Positions 50,911-61,686 of a DNA stretch of 64,000 nucleotides are shown one piece after another. The notes below the pieces were generated by a model. It did not search any database. It was not told the DNA's origin and saw nothing but the letters and a program-made list of their open reading frames with translations. Position numbers and translations under genes: made by a program. The stretch is from the NCBI GenBank assembly GCA_017084465.1, contig CP070896.1, forward strand, positions 3,647,501-3,711,500, read 5' to 3'. Position 1 is the first letter of the stretch. Each line of letters opens with the position of its first letter. This stretch comes from Lacrimispora xylanisolvens (lineage in GTDB: Bacteria; Bacillota; Clostridia; Lachnospirales; Lachnospiraceae).

Positions 50911-51841
50911 ATGAAGAACAATCAAATGATCCCGAAAAGAAAAAAATCAGTGGGCCAGATCTTAAACACACCGAAGGTTGCAGGATATGTATTTATCCTG
51001 CCCTTCATTATAGGATTTCTTGCCTTTATGGCAATTCCAATGATTTTATCTTTAGGGTTTTCATTCACCAGATACAATATATTAAAATCACCGGTTTTTA
51101 TAGGACTGGAAAATTATAAAACGATGTTTACGGCGGATCCCAAAGTTCTGGAAAGTATTTGGTGTTACCATGTACTATGTTCTGTTTTCGGTTCCTCTCC
51201 GGCTTATCATGGCGTTAGCAGTTGCCATGCTTTTAGTTAAAAGCACCAAACTATCCGGATTTTACAGGGCGGTATATTATCTGCCTTCTATTATCGGATC
51301 CAGTGTGGCTGTTGCAATTCTCTGGAAGAGAATGTTTGCAAGCGATGGTGTTGTAAACGCATTGTTAGGATTAGTCGGACTTCCCTCTGACCTGGCTTGG
51401 CTGGGAAGAGCAGATACAGCAATCTGGACTCTGATTATTTTAGCAATCTGGCAGTTTGGTTCTTCCATGCTCATCTTTTTATCCGGTTTAAAGCAGATTC
51501 CAGTCAGCCTTTATGAAGCAGCTACCGTTGATGGCGCCAATGGAATTCAGAGATTTTTCAAAATCACAATTCCAATGCTGACACCCACTATTTTCTTCAA
51601 TCTCATTAACCAGCTGATCAATGGGTTTATGGCATTTACACAAAGCTATATTATTACCCAGGGAAAGCCAAGAGATACAACATTGTTTTATACCGTATAC
51701 ATGTATCAGAATTCCTTTACTTATAATAAACTTGGATATGGCTGTGCAATGGCCTGGTTTATGGTATTCGTTGTAGGCATGCTGACACTGGTACTGTTCA
51801 AAACACAGAAGAAGTGGGTACATTACGAAGCGGAAGGGTGA
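50911..51841 (+). CDS. ABC sugar permease, UgpA/MsmF type (frame broken once)
   Basis: About 309 residues and six membrane segments. The EAA loop reads LYEAATVDGANGIQRFFKITIPMLTP. The frame breaks at the A-run 51142-51144 (one extra; correction gives DPKFWKVFGVTMYYVLFSVPLR). GGAGGGG precedes the ATG. With the preceding lipoprotein and following permease it forms one importer lacking its own ATPase gene. Confidence 0.87.
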
Positions 51842-51847
51842 TGAAAT

Positions 51848-52702
51848 ATGAAAACAGGATATCAGGAAAGAAAATTTGTCACCACAGCGATTTATCATGT
51901 ATTTACCTTTTTATTTGCATGTGTTATGATATATCCGCTTGTATGGATGGTGATGAGTTCCTTTAAAAATACCAATGAGATTTTCCGGACTGCTGCCAGC
52001 CTTTTGCCCGAACACTTTTCTTTTGAAAACTACAAGGTGGGATGGAAAGGCTTTGCAGGTTATGGTTTTGGAACATTTTTTAAGAATTCCTTTATAATTG
52101 CAGGTTTATCCACAGTAGGAGCCGTTATTTCCTCTGCTGTGGTAGGATACGGATTTGCAAGAATTGACTTTAAGTTTAAAGGCTTCTGGTTTGCATGTAT
52201 GCTTCTTGCAATGATGCTGCCTTTCCAGGTTATCATGATTCCGCAGTACATTATCTTTAATAAAATGGGTTGGGTCGGAAGTTATCTTCCCATTATTGTA
52301 CCGCAGTTTTTTGGACAGGGCTTTTTTATCTTCTTAAATGTTCAGTTTATCAGGGGTATTCCCATTGATTTGGACGAGGCTGCCAGAATGGACGGTTGTA
52401 CGATCTATTCCATATTTTACCGGATCATTCTTCCACTCGTGAAGCCATCTCTGGTTACAAGCGCTATTTTCTCCTTCATGTGGAGATGGGATGACTTCCT
52501 TGCAGCTTTGCTTTATTTAAGCGATCCATTAAAATATCCGGTCAGCTATGCATTAAAGATGTTCTCAGATCCGACAGCTGGTTCCGACTGGGGTGCAATG
52601 TTTGCAATGGCAACTTTATCTTTGATTCCGATCTTCGTTATTTTCTTGACTATGCAGAAATATCTGGTGGAAGGAATCGCCTCTACAGGAATAAAGGGCT
52701 AA
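51848..52702 (+). CDS. ABC sugar permease, UgpE/MsmG type
   Basis: 284 residues, about six membrane segments. The EAA loop is LDEAARMDGCTIYSIFYRIILPLVKP, and the protein ends QKYLVEGIASTGIKG as usual in this family. It begins six bases after the upstream permease and is followed by a terminator, after which the mannosidase gene starts. The reading frame is intact. Confidence 0.9.
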   Translation: MKTGYQERKFVTTAIYHVFTFLFACVMIYPLVWMVMSSFKNTNEIFRTAASLLPEHFSFENYKVGWKGFAGYGFGTFFKNSFIIAGLSTVGAVISSAVVGYGFARIDFKFKGFWFACMLLAMMLPFQVIMIPQYIIFNKMGWVGSYLPIIVPQFFGQGFFIFLNVQFIRGIPIDLDEAARMDGCTIYSIFYRIILPLVKPSLVTSAIFSFMWRWDDFLAALLYLSDPLKYPVSYALKMFSDPTAGSDWGAMFAMATLSLIPIFVIFLTMQKYLVEGIASTGIKG

Positions 52703-52713
52703 TAAGGCTTTTT

Positions 52714-52753
52714 AGGTGGGAGACCCGCATATGCGGTGTTTCCTGCCTTTTTT
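52714..52753 (+). terminator. terminator after the first importer operon
   Basis: AGGTGGGA (52714-52721) pairs with TCCTGCCT (52741-52748) around an inner CGCATATGCG stem, followed by a T-run. Read-through into the mannosidase gene 30 bases on is possible. Confidence 0.65.
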
Positions 52754-52782
52754 AAAATTTAAGACAAAAGGTGGAATGACGA

Positions 52783-55700
52783 ATGAATCCGATCAGAAAC
52801 AGATTATTGGCGGCGCTGGAAGCACTGAAACCGCTATGCTATTCCAATTTAAAACCGGCAGAAGAAATGTGGATCAGCCCCGGAAGTTATGAGTGGAAAG
52901 AAGAGTTTGATAGCAGCATTTTAAATTGGGAGTCTTTTGGCAGGGATGAGACCTGGGGAGGATCGGATCGGCATTACTGGTTTAAAACCCGTATTACGGT
53001 ACCATCTGATTTAAAAGGAGCGCAGGTAAGAGCAGTCTTAAACACGGGTGCAACAGATATCTGGAACACAGACAATCCTCAGATTATGGTATTTTTTGAT
53101 GGAAAGCATTCCGGAACCATGGATATGAATCATCAGGATTTTATTGTGGCAGACCATGCAAAAGAGGGAGAAACTCATGAGCTGGCATTTTATGCTTATT
53201 CCAACAGCTCCGGACGCACTAATTTCTTTCATCTTGAAATCGGAGCTTATGAAGAAGAAGTAGCAAAGCTATATTATGATCTTGCGGTTCCATTTGAAGC
53301 AGCAGATCTTCTGGAAGACGATGACTTGGAGCAGATTGAGGGATTTAAGGTTCTGTCAGAGGCAGTGAACCGGATTGACTTTACCAGACCCCATTCTAAA
53401 CAATTCTTTGCATCCATAAAAGAAGCAGATGAATTCCTTATGAATGCCTACTATAAAGACAGACCGGAAAATCCGGTGACTGTTCACAGCATCGGGCATA
53501 CTCATATCGATGTCGCCTGGAAATGGCCGTTAAAACAGACAAGACAAAAAACAGTCAGAAGTTTCCGCACAGTACTAAACCTGATGGAGCGGTATCCGGA
53601 ATATAAATTTATGTCCAGCCAGCCCCAGCTTTACGAATTTGTAAAAGAAGAGGCACCGGAGCTTTTTGAAGAAATAAAGGAAAAAATAAAAGAGGGACGC
53701 TGGGAGACAGAAGGTGCCATGTGGCTGGAGCCGGACTGTAACTTAGCATCAGGTGAATCCTTAGTCCGTCATATTCTTTATGGAAGAAGATTCTTCGAAA
53801 AGGAACTTTCCGGTTCTGTAAACGAAGTGCTCTGGCTTCCGGATGTATTTGGCTACAGCGCTGCCATTCCACAGATTATGAAGCAGTCCGGATTGTCTTA
53901 TTTTATGACAACGAAGCTTGGCTGGAACGAATACAATCAGTTTCCCTATGATACCTTTGTGTGGCGTGGAATTGACGGCAGTGAAGTTTTGACCTATCTC
54001 ATATCAACCAAGGATTATTATAAAAACTGTCAGCCATCCAAAGGCTACAGTACCACCTACAACGGCAGACAGAATCCCAAACAGATTATGGGAACCTGGC
54101 AGAGATTTCAAAACAAAGATGTCAGCCGTGAAGTACTGACCTGTTATGGATATGGTGACGGAGGCGGCGGCCCAACAGAAGAAATGCTGGAACAGAGCCG
54201 GAGAATGGAACTAAATGTGGCCCGCTGTCCAAAGACGGAGCAGACCTTTGTAAAAGACTTCTTTCACAAGCTGGAAGAAAAGCTGGATAAAAAAGCGGCT
54301 TCCTGTATGGGCCGGTGAGCTGTATCTGGAATTCCACCGGGGAACTTATACATCCATGGCAAAGAATAAGAAATATAACAGAAGCTGTGAGTTTTTAAAC
54401 GGTGATGCAGAATTTTACTCAGTTCTTCAATCTCTTATTACCAAAAACGGTGAGTATCCAAAGAGTCAGCTGGAGGAAAACTGGAAGCTTCTGTTGTTAA
54501 ATCAGTTTCATGACATACTTCCAGGCTCATCCATCAAAGAGGTATATGAGGATTCTGAGGTACAATATAAGAAAATCATGGAATCTGATCTTGATATAAT
54601 CAATAAGAGCCAAGACAGTATCTTAAAGGTATCTGGATTTGAATGTGACAGTAAGAACCCGACTGCCCTTGCAGTGTGGAACTCTTTAAGCTTTAAAAGG
54701 ACCGGAATTGTTGAGTTTGAGACTGCGGTTAAGAATCTTTCAGCCATCACTCAGCAAACTTTTGATGGGCACATGATCGCATTGGCTGAGGCCGTACCAT
54801 CAAAGGGTGTAACGGTACTTTCCTCAGGTGATTCATTGGAGAAAGCGGAGTCCGTATTTACTTCTGTGGAATGCAGGGAAGGAGGAGCTGTGATAAAGGC
54901 AGTCAGCCCATATTATGAGGTGGAATTTGACCAGGCAGGAAATCTATCCCGTATCTATGACAGAACAGAAGAAAGAAGTCTGTTAAAGGAAGGGAAAGCG
55001 GGAAATGAACTGCTTGTATTTGAAGACCGTCCACTGGAATTTGATGCATGGAATATTGATTCTACTTTTGAAGAGAAACAGTGGCAGGTAAATGACGTAA
55101 CAGAAATGAAGCTGTTAGAAAATGGCCCGGTAAGAGCAGTGGTACTTGTAAAACGGAAATTCATGGATTCCGTTATTGAACAGCAGATCTGTTTTTTACA
55201 GCCATACAAAGAGAATTGATTTCAAGACCAGAATTGACTGGAATGAGCATCAGATGCTGTTAAAGGCTGCTTTCCCTCTGGATATTCTGTGTAACGAGGC
55301 CAATTACGACATTCAGTTTGGCAATGTAAGCCGGCCTACTCACAAAAATACCACCTGGGATCAGGCAAGATTTGAAGTATGTGCCCATAAATGGGCGGAT
55401 GTTTCAGAAGCAGGCTATGGCGCCGCTGTTTTAAATGACTGCAAATACGGTTATGACGTTCAGGATTCTGTCATCCGCCTTACACTATTAAAATCCGGCA
55501 TTTTCCCAAATCCGGATGCAGATCAGGGAGAGCATACATTTACCTATTCTCTGCTGCCTCATAAAGGAGATTTCCGTACTGGCAGAGTAATACAGGAAGC
55601 GTATGACTTAAACTGTCCTCTTATTTCTACTGAAATTAAAGGAGATGGTGTTCTATCCTGTTCCTTCTTAGAGATTGAGAATGAAAATATACTGGCTGAC

Positions 55701-55922
55701 ACAGTGAAGTGTTCGGAAGATGGGGACGGACTGATTGTACGTTTCTATGAGTCCTATGGTATGAGGACAAATACCCACGTATCATTGCCAATGACAGAGG
55801 GTGCACAGATCAGCGAATGCAACTGTATGGAAGAAGAGACCAATAAGGTACCGTCAGAAAATGGACGGATTGCCCTCACCTTTAAGCCTTATGAAATTAA
55901 AACCATAAAGATTCAATTGTAG
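52783..55922 (+). CDS. GH38 alpha-mannosidase, first copy (frame broken twice)
   Basis: About 1045 residues in rejoined frame. The catalytic domain has SIGHTHIDVAWKWPLKQT (zinc ligands), the nucleophile aspartate in VLWLPDVFGYSAAIPQIM and YGYGDGGGGPTEEML, all typical of GH38. The long beta-rich C-terminal part follows. Breaks are in the A-run 54289-54294 (one extra) and the T-run 55192-55197 (one extra). There is no signal peptide, so it trims imported mannosides. It directly follows the first importer operon, and a second GH38 gene starts 120 bases later. Confidence 0.9.
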
Positions 55923-55968
55923 GAATTATATTTGCAAGATTTGCAAAAGATATACAGTAACTTGACAA

Positions 55969-55980
55969 ACTATGCATAGT
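55969..55980. promoter_or_regulatory. 12-base palindrome upstream of the second mannosidase
   Basis: ACTATGCATAGT is a perfect palindrome just after a TTGACA (55962-55967) and before a TATAAT at 56000-56005 region. The spacing between these boxes is too long for one promoter, so the promoter itself is not called. Confidence 0.35.
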
Positions 55981-56044
55981 CACTGCCTGTGAGATATCAT
56001 ATAATGGTGCAATATAACTGTATCAGAAAAGGGAGGATATGCAG

Positions 56045-59000
56045 ATGGAGCTTGCTGCAGAACGAAACGCACGGATTCACATATGGATGGAGGAATTAAA
56101 AAGCCATTTATTTGAGAGACTTTCATCTGTGACATTTACCGGCTTTACCACAAAAGAGCATTTCTCATATGAGGATGCACTAAAACAGGAGTTTTACCCC
56201 ATGCCTCAGGGAACCCCCTGGGGCAGCAAATGGGAATATGGCTGGTTTTTAACAGAGATCGTCATGCCAGAAGAGGCGGAAGGAAAGCGGATTTTTCTTC
56301 ACCCGGAGGTAGGCGGTGAGATGCTTTTATGGGTAAATGGGAAAACGGCAGGTTCCCAGAGATTTAAAACACGATGGAATTACACTGACACGCCATGCAA
56401 CGGCAGGTGAGCGTTTTTTTGTTGTGGCAGAAAGCTATGCAGGGCATGGACCGAGACTGGAAAAGGGCGGACCATGCCCTGATTTTCGTACTGCGGTACC
56501 AGAACCACCGGAGTTTCAGGTTAAGGTAGGAGATTCGGATTTTGGAATCTGGAACGAAGATGCATTTCAGCTGCTTATGGACGTATTTACATTAAGCAAG
56601 CTTTCTGAGGGGCTTGATCCCAAATCCTTAAGAGCAATGAAAATAAATCAGGGACTTTTGGAATTTACATTTACAGCTGACTTTGAACTGGACCGGGAAG
56701 GACGAAACGAATCCTTTCGTGAGGCCAGGAAAAAACTTGCACCACTCCTTTCCTGTGTAAATGGATCAACGGCTCCGGAGTTCACCATCTTCGGACAATC
56801 CCATCTGGATCTGGCATGGCTGTGGCCATGGGAAGAGACAAAACGCAAATGTGCAAGAACGCTATCCACCCAGATTGCCTTATCCGATGAGTATGAGGAT
56901 TATAAATTTCTCCTCTGTGAGCCGCCGATTATGGAAAATGTGAAAGAACATTATCCTGAACTGTATGGACGCCTTTTAAAGAAAGTGGAAGAGGGATCTT
57001 TTATCCCTGAAGGCGGAATGTATGTGGAACCTGATACCAATCTGGTATCGGGTGAGAGTCTCATACGTCAGTGTCTGTACGGAAGAAAGTGGTTTCGAAA
57101 AGAACTTGGCATAGAAAGCGTTATGGTCTGGCTGCCGGACTGCTTCGGCTTTAACGGACAGCTGCCCCAGATTATGAAAGGCTGTGGAATCCGTTATTTT
57201 GCAACTCAGAAGATGGCCAGAGCGTTAAAGGGCTGTGATGTATTCCCGTATAATAATTTTGGTGGGAAGGAATCGATGGAACCAGGATACTGACCCATTT
57301 TTATAAAAAGAACAATGCAAGGCTGGATCCTCTTGATCTGATTACCAGATGGGAGGAAGACCGTGTACAGCAGGAAAATATTGATACCTTTATTTTCCCG
57401 TTTGGATTCGGCGATGGCGGCGGCGGAGCCACCAGAGAGATGGCAGAGGTGGCAAAACGGGTAAAAGACTTAGAAGGTGCGCCCCGTACCCGCATGGAAA
57501 GTCCGGTTAAATTTTTTGAAAGACTGGAAGAAGACAACTCTGTAAAAGAAGTTTACAGAGGGGAACTTTACCTTCCATGGCATAGAGGCACCTATACGTC
57601 CCAGGCACGGATTAAGAAGGAAAACCGGTTGATGGAACGAAAGCTTCGGGAAGCGGAGATGCTTAATTCCATTGCATGCTTTGTGGAGGACGGTGAAAAT
57701 AAAAGAGAAGAACTGGAAGCTTTGTGGAAAGTCCTTCTGTTTAATCAGTTCCATGATATTATACCAGGAACCTCCATCACCAGGGTTTACGAAGATGCAG
57801 CAGCCCAGTTAAAAGAAGCTGGGGAAAGCGCTCACTGTCTTTACGAGGAAGCAAGGAAGAAGCTCACTGGTTCAAAAGCTGATGGTCATCTGGTGTTTAA
57901 CTCACTTTCCTGGGAGCGGGAAGAACTGGTGGAGATCCCCCCTGGAAGAAGGAGAAGAGCTAATTAACTGTGGCAGATTGCCGGTAAGTCAGAAAATTGG
58001 AGATCATTTGCTGATACCCGTGAAAGTACCTTCCTGTGGTTATGCCCAGATTGAAGAAAACCACTGTGTAATTCCGGAAGATTCTTGCAGAATCTATGAA
58101 GAAAACGGATTCTTTATTTTAGAAAACCAGCTTTTAAAAGTAACCATTGATGGCATTGGACAGGTACGGAGCGTAATGGAGCGGCATACCGGAACGGAAT
58201 TTGTTGACGGAATTGCAAATCAGTTTCTCTTTTATCAGGATATCAATGTGGATTATGATGCATGGGAAATCAGCTCATTCTATAAAGATGTGCCGGTGGA
58301 ACTCAGTCAGGATGCAGTGATTACCATTGAGGAGACAGGCCCTTTAAAAGTGGTGCTTCTTGTAAAGCGGCAGATTCATAAGTCAGCCATGACCCAGAGA
58401 ATATCCTTGTCTTATCACAGCAGGCGGATCGATTTCGCAACAGAGATTGACTGGAAGGAAACCCACAAGCTGTTAAAGACTTCATTTCCAGTTACCATCC
58501 GGGCAGAGGAAGCGTTGGAAGAAATACAGTTTGGATATGTGAAACGGCCCACTCACCGGAACCGCCGTTATGATGCAGACCGGTATGAGGTGTGCAATTA
58601 CCGTTATACTGCGATGACAGAGCCTGGAAGAACAGCAGCAGTGCTCAACGATTCCAAGTACGGAATCAGTACGGACAGGAATGCTATGGAACTGACTTTA
58701 TTAAAAGCACCTGTATGGCCCGATATGTATGCAGATAAAGGGCAGCAGGAATTTACTTACTCCTTTTATGTAAAAAGCAGTGATTTTGCGGAAAGCGGTG
58801 TGGTTCGTGAAGGAATGCAGCTGAACAATCCGCTTAAATTCTGGGGAAAAGGGGCAGGTAGGAAAGAATATTTCAATATTTCGTCAGATAATGTGATTCT
58901 GGAGACAGTTAAAATGGCAGAAGACGGAGAAAAGCATTTGATTTTAAGATTTTATGAGGCAATTGGAAGGCATACTTCCTGCGTCATTAAAGCAGGTTTT

Positions 59001-59144
59001 AAAATCAGCAGATTGTGGGAAACTACAATGGAAGAAACCATATCATCCACAACCACACTGCCTGTGAAACTCCTGGAGAATGAAAGTGAGATCCTCTTAA
59101 ATTTTGCTCCTTTTGAAATAAAAACATTGCGTTTAATTTTATAA
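56045..59144 (+). CDS. GH38 alpha-mannosidase, second copy (frame broken three times)
   Basis: About 1032 residues in rejoined frame, a different GH38 subgroup from its neighbour. Visible are FGQSHLDLAWLWPWEETKRKC (zinc site), VMVWLPDCFGFNGQLPQIM (nucleophile) and GFGDGGGGATREM. Breaks are at the C-run 56355-56357 (one extra), the T-run 57257-57260 (one short) and the C-run 57937-57942 (one extra). Start ATG 56045 lies eight bases after GGGAGG; the ATG at 56039 is too close. No signal peptide is seen. It sits between two importer operons, and its product probably handles a different mannosidic linkage from the first copy. Confidence 0.9.
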
Positions 59145-59274
59145 ACGCAAAAAATGCGAGTAAGATGGTTTCAATAAAAACAAATTACGCATAGCAACAA
59201 TGTACCCAAAATATTATAATGTTTTCATCAGCTTTAAGAAAAAATACACCAAAATTTGATATGGAGTTAACAAA

Positions 59275-59817
59275 ATGCAAAAGAAGCTAATCATTTTTAC
59301 AGACAGTGGGGATACCATTATTGACGAAGGCACTGAAATTCGCAATGATGAGGATATTGTAATCCACGCAGAATTAATTCCCGGTGCGGGGGAGACCTTA
59401 AAAGCTCTTTACGACGCCGGTTATGTCATTGCTATGGTGGCTGACGGAGAAGAACAGTCCTTCACCAATGTTTATGAAGAAAATGGCCTTGGTTATTGCT
59501 TCCACACCAGAACAATTTCCGAGATCGTTGGGGTCCAGAAACCTTCCGAGAGAATGTTTATAGATGCCATGGAGAAAAATCACCTGACAGAAGAAGATAA
59601 AAAACGGGTGGTCATGATTGGAAACAATGTGAGAAAAGACGTAGCCGGAGCCAACCGCTTTGGAATTACCTCTATTCTCATTGACTGGTCTCCGCGCTAT
59701 GATATGAATCCGGCTGATGAATGGGAGACGCCGGACTATACCGTCCATGAGCCAAAAGAGCTTCTGGCACTGATTGAGAGTCTGGAGGCTAAGCTTCAAA
59801 AAGACGGAAACGAATAG
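59275..59817 (+). CDS. HAD-superfamily hydrolase
   Basis: 180 residues. Motif I reads FTDSGDTI, that is Asp-x-Gly-Asp-Thr; the usual Asp two places after the nucleophile is Gly. Motif III Lys is in GVQKPSERMF and motif IV in VVMIGNNVRKDVAGA. Such D-x-G-[DE]-T forms are known in HAD subfamilies, so it may still be active. It is first in a gene set with two permeases and a binding protein, which suggests a role with the imported sugar, possibly sugar-phosphate dephosphorylation. The substrate is unknown. Confidence 0.75.
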   Translation: MQKKLIIFTDSGDTIIDEGTEIRNDEDIVIHAELIPGAGETLKALYDAGYVIAMVADGEEQSFTNVYEENGLGYCFHTRTISEIVGVQKPSERMFIDAMEKNHLTEEDKKRVVMIGNNVRKDVAGANRFGITSILIDWSPRYDMNPADEWETPDYTVHEPKELLALIESLEAKLQKDGNE

Positions 59818-59835
59818 AAGGAGGGTATGGATATT

Positions 59836-60771
59836 ATGAAAGAAAAGAGAATCAAGGAAAAGGCACGTAAGATTCCTTTTAAGGTGTATGTACGCAATAC
59901 CTGGCAGCTTTACTTAATGCTTCTGATTCCGGTTATTTATATGCTTATGTTCCGTTATAAGCCAATGATCGGAGGCGTAATTGCTTTTAAGAAATTTAAC
60001 GTATTTGCGGGAATATGGAATAGCCCCTGGGTTGGTTTTGCCCATTTTAAAGAGGCATTCGGTTCCAAAGATTTCTGGAATGCGTTAGTCAATACATTGA
60101 TATTAAATATCGGCGACCTGATTATTGGATTCCCGGTACCGGTACTGATTGCTGTATTCCTGTTTGAAATCAGAAATGTGCATATCAGAAAAGCGACACA
60201 GACTATTTTATATCTTCCTAACTTCCTTTCCTGGGTTATTATTGCAGGTATTATTACCCAGCTGTTCTCTACAAGCGGTCTTGTAAATGATATTTTCCGC
60301 AAAGTAGGAGCTCGGGAAGTGAACTTCTTAAGCAGTCCTTTTATATGGAGATTTGTTTACTGGTTTGCAGGAATCTGGCAGTCAGCCGGTTATTCTCTGA
60401 TTATTTATCTTGCGGCGCTTACTGCTACGGATCCATCTCTTGGAGAAGCAGCTTATATCGATGGCGCAACCAGATTACAGAGAATCGCGCATGTGACCAT
60501 TCCACAGATCAGACCTACCATTTCAATCATGCTTATTATGCAGCTTGGTAAGATCGTCTCCATCGACTTTGACCGTCCATTTATGATGGGAAATACACTG
60601 GTTAAAAGTGCATCCGATGTTATCAGTACTTATGTTTATAGTGTAGGTCTTCAGGCAGGCCGTTTCGATTTCGCTACTGCCGTGGGTCTCTTCCAGTCCG
60701 TTGTCGGAATCATTATGATTCTGTCAGTGAATCAGATTTCTAAAAAAATGGGAGAGGAGGGAATTATGTAA
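59836..60771 (+). CDS. ABC sugar permease, LplB type
   Basis: 311 residues, about six membrane segments. The EAA loop reads LGEAAYIDGATRLQRIAHVTIPQIRP, and PMIGGVIAFKKFNVFAGIW is typical of LplB proteins. ATG 59836 is preferred, ten bases after AAGGAGGG; the in-frame ATG at 59827 is only two bases from that site. It overlaps the next gene by one base. The reading frame is intact. Confidence 0.9.
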   Translation: MKEKRIKEKARKIPFKVYVRNTWQLYLMLLIPVIYMLMFRYKPMIGGVIAFKKFNVFAGIWNSPWVGFAHFKEAFGSKDFWNALVNTLILNIGDLIIGFPVPVLIAVFLFEIRNVHIRKATQTILYLPNFLSWVIIAGIITQLFSTSGLVNDIFRKVGAREVNFLSSPFIWRFVYWFAGIWQSAGYSLIIYLAALTATDPSLGEAAYIDGATRLQRIAHVTIPQIRPTISIMLIMQLGKIVSIDFDRPFMMGNTLVKSASDVISTYVYSVGLQAGRFDFATAVGLFQSVVGIIMILSVNQISKKMGEEGIM

Positions 60772-61637
60772 TGAGCGAATTAAAGAGCAAAGCAGACAGA
60801 AGGTTCCAGCTCTTCTGGAACACATTTTTCGTAGTAATCAGCATCGTGGCATTGATTCCCATAATCAGGGTTGTATCCATGTCACTGAGTTCCAAGGATG
60901 CCATTCTGGGTGGTAAAGTTTTCCTTTATCCTGTCCAGTTTACCGTGGAAGCTTATGTCAGATCATTTCACAGCGGAAGCTTCGTATCCTCATTTATTTA
61001 CTCAGTGTTCCTGATGCTTGGATCCACTTTCGTATGTATCGTCATGACCGTACTTGCAGCTTATCCCCTTTCTAAGAGGAACTTAAAGGGCGGAGCAGTC
61101 ATTATGACCTTGTTTGTACTGACTATGTATTTAGATCCAGGTATTATACCGAAATATTTAAACGTAAAAAGCCTTAAACTTATCGATACCGTTTGGGCTT
61201 TGATTATACCGGAAGCACTGAGTGCGTATAACATGATCATTATGTGTACCGCATTTAAGGGGCTGGATTCATCCCTTTACGAAGCAGCAAAGATTGATGG
61301 TTGTAATGAAATACAGACATTATTCAGAGTAGCGCTCCCATTGGTTTATCCCACACTGGCAACACTGGCACTGTTTTATGCAGTTGGCAGATGGAACCGT
61401 TTAAGCGATGTTCTTTACTATGTAAACTCTTCAAAGCTGTATACGGTACAGATGGTATTAAAACAGCTGATCGAAGCGGTAAAGCTGACCCAGGAGGAAG
61501 GTATCCAGTCTCAGCTTGTAGCAGATAACATTAAATCAGCAAGTATTGTAATTTCCATGACACCAATGGTGATTGCATATCCGTTTATCCAGAAATATTT
61601 TACAAAGGGCATTATGCTTGGTGCCGTTAAAGGTTGA
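60771..61637 (+). CDS. ABC sugar permease, LplC type
   Basis: 288 residues, about six membrane segments. The EAA loop is LYEAAKIDGCNEIQTLFRVALPLVYP, ending with FIQKYFTKGIMLGAVKG. Translation is coupled to the previous permease (TAATG). It forms the channel for the binding protein encoded at 61687. Confidence 0.9.
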   Translation: MSELKSKADRRFQLFWNTFFVVISIVALIPIIRVVSMSLSSKDAILGGKVFLYPVQFTVEAYVRSFHSGSFVSSFIYSVFLMLGSTFVCIVMTVLAAYPLSKRNLKGGAVIMTLFVLTMYLDPGIIPKYLNVKSLKLIDTVWALIIPEALSAYNMIIMCTAFKGLDSSLYEAAKIDGCNEIQTLFRVALPLVYPTLATLALFYAVGRWNRLSDVLYYVNSSKLYTVQMVLKQLIEAVKLTQEEGIQSQLVADNIKSASIVISMTPMVIAYPFIQKYFTKGIMLGAVKG

Positions 61638-61686
61638 TTATTTATTAATTAAATAATATAAACATTTATGAAAGGGAGGTTTTATA

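Noticed and set aside
55962-56005. TTGACA plus TATAAT as promoter of the second mannosidase
   Set aside because: The boxes are about 32 bases apart, far from the 16-18 bases a sigma-A promoter needs.
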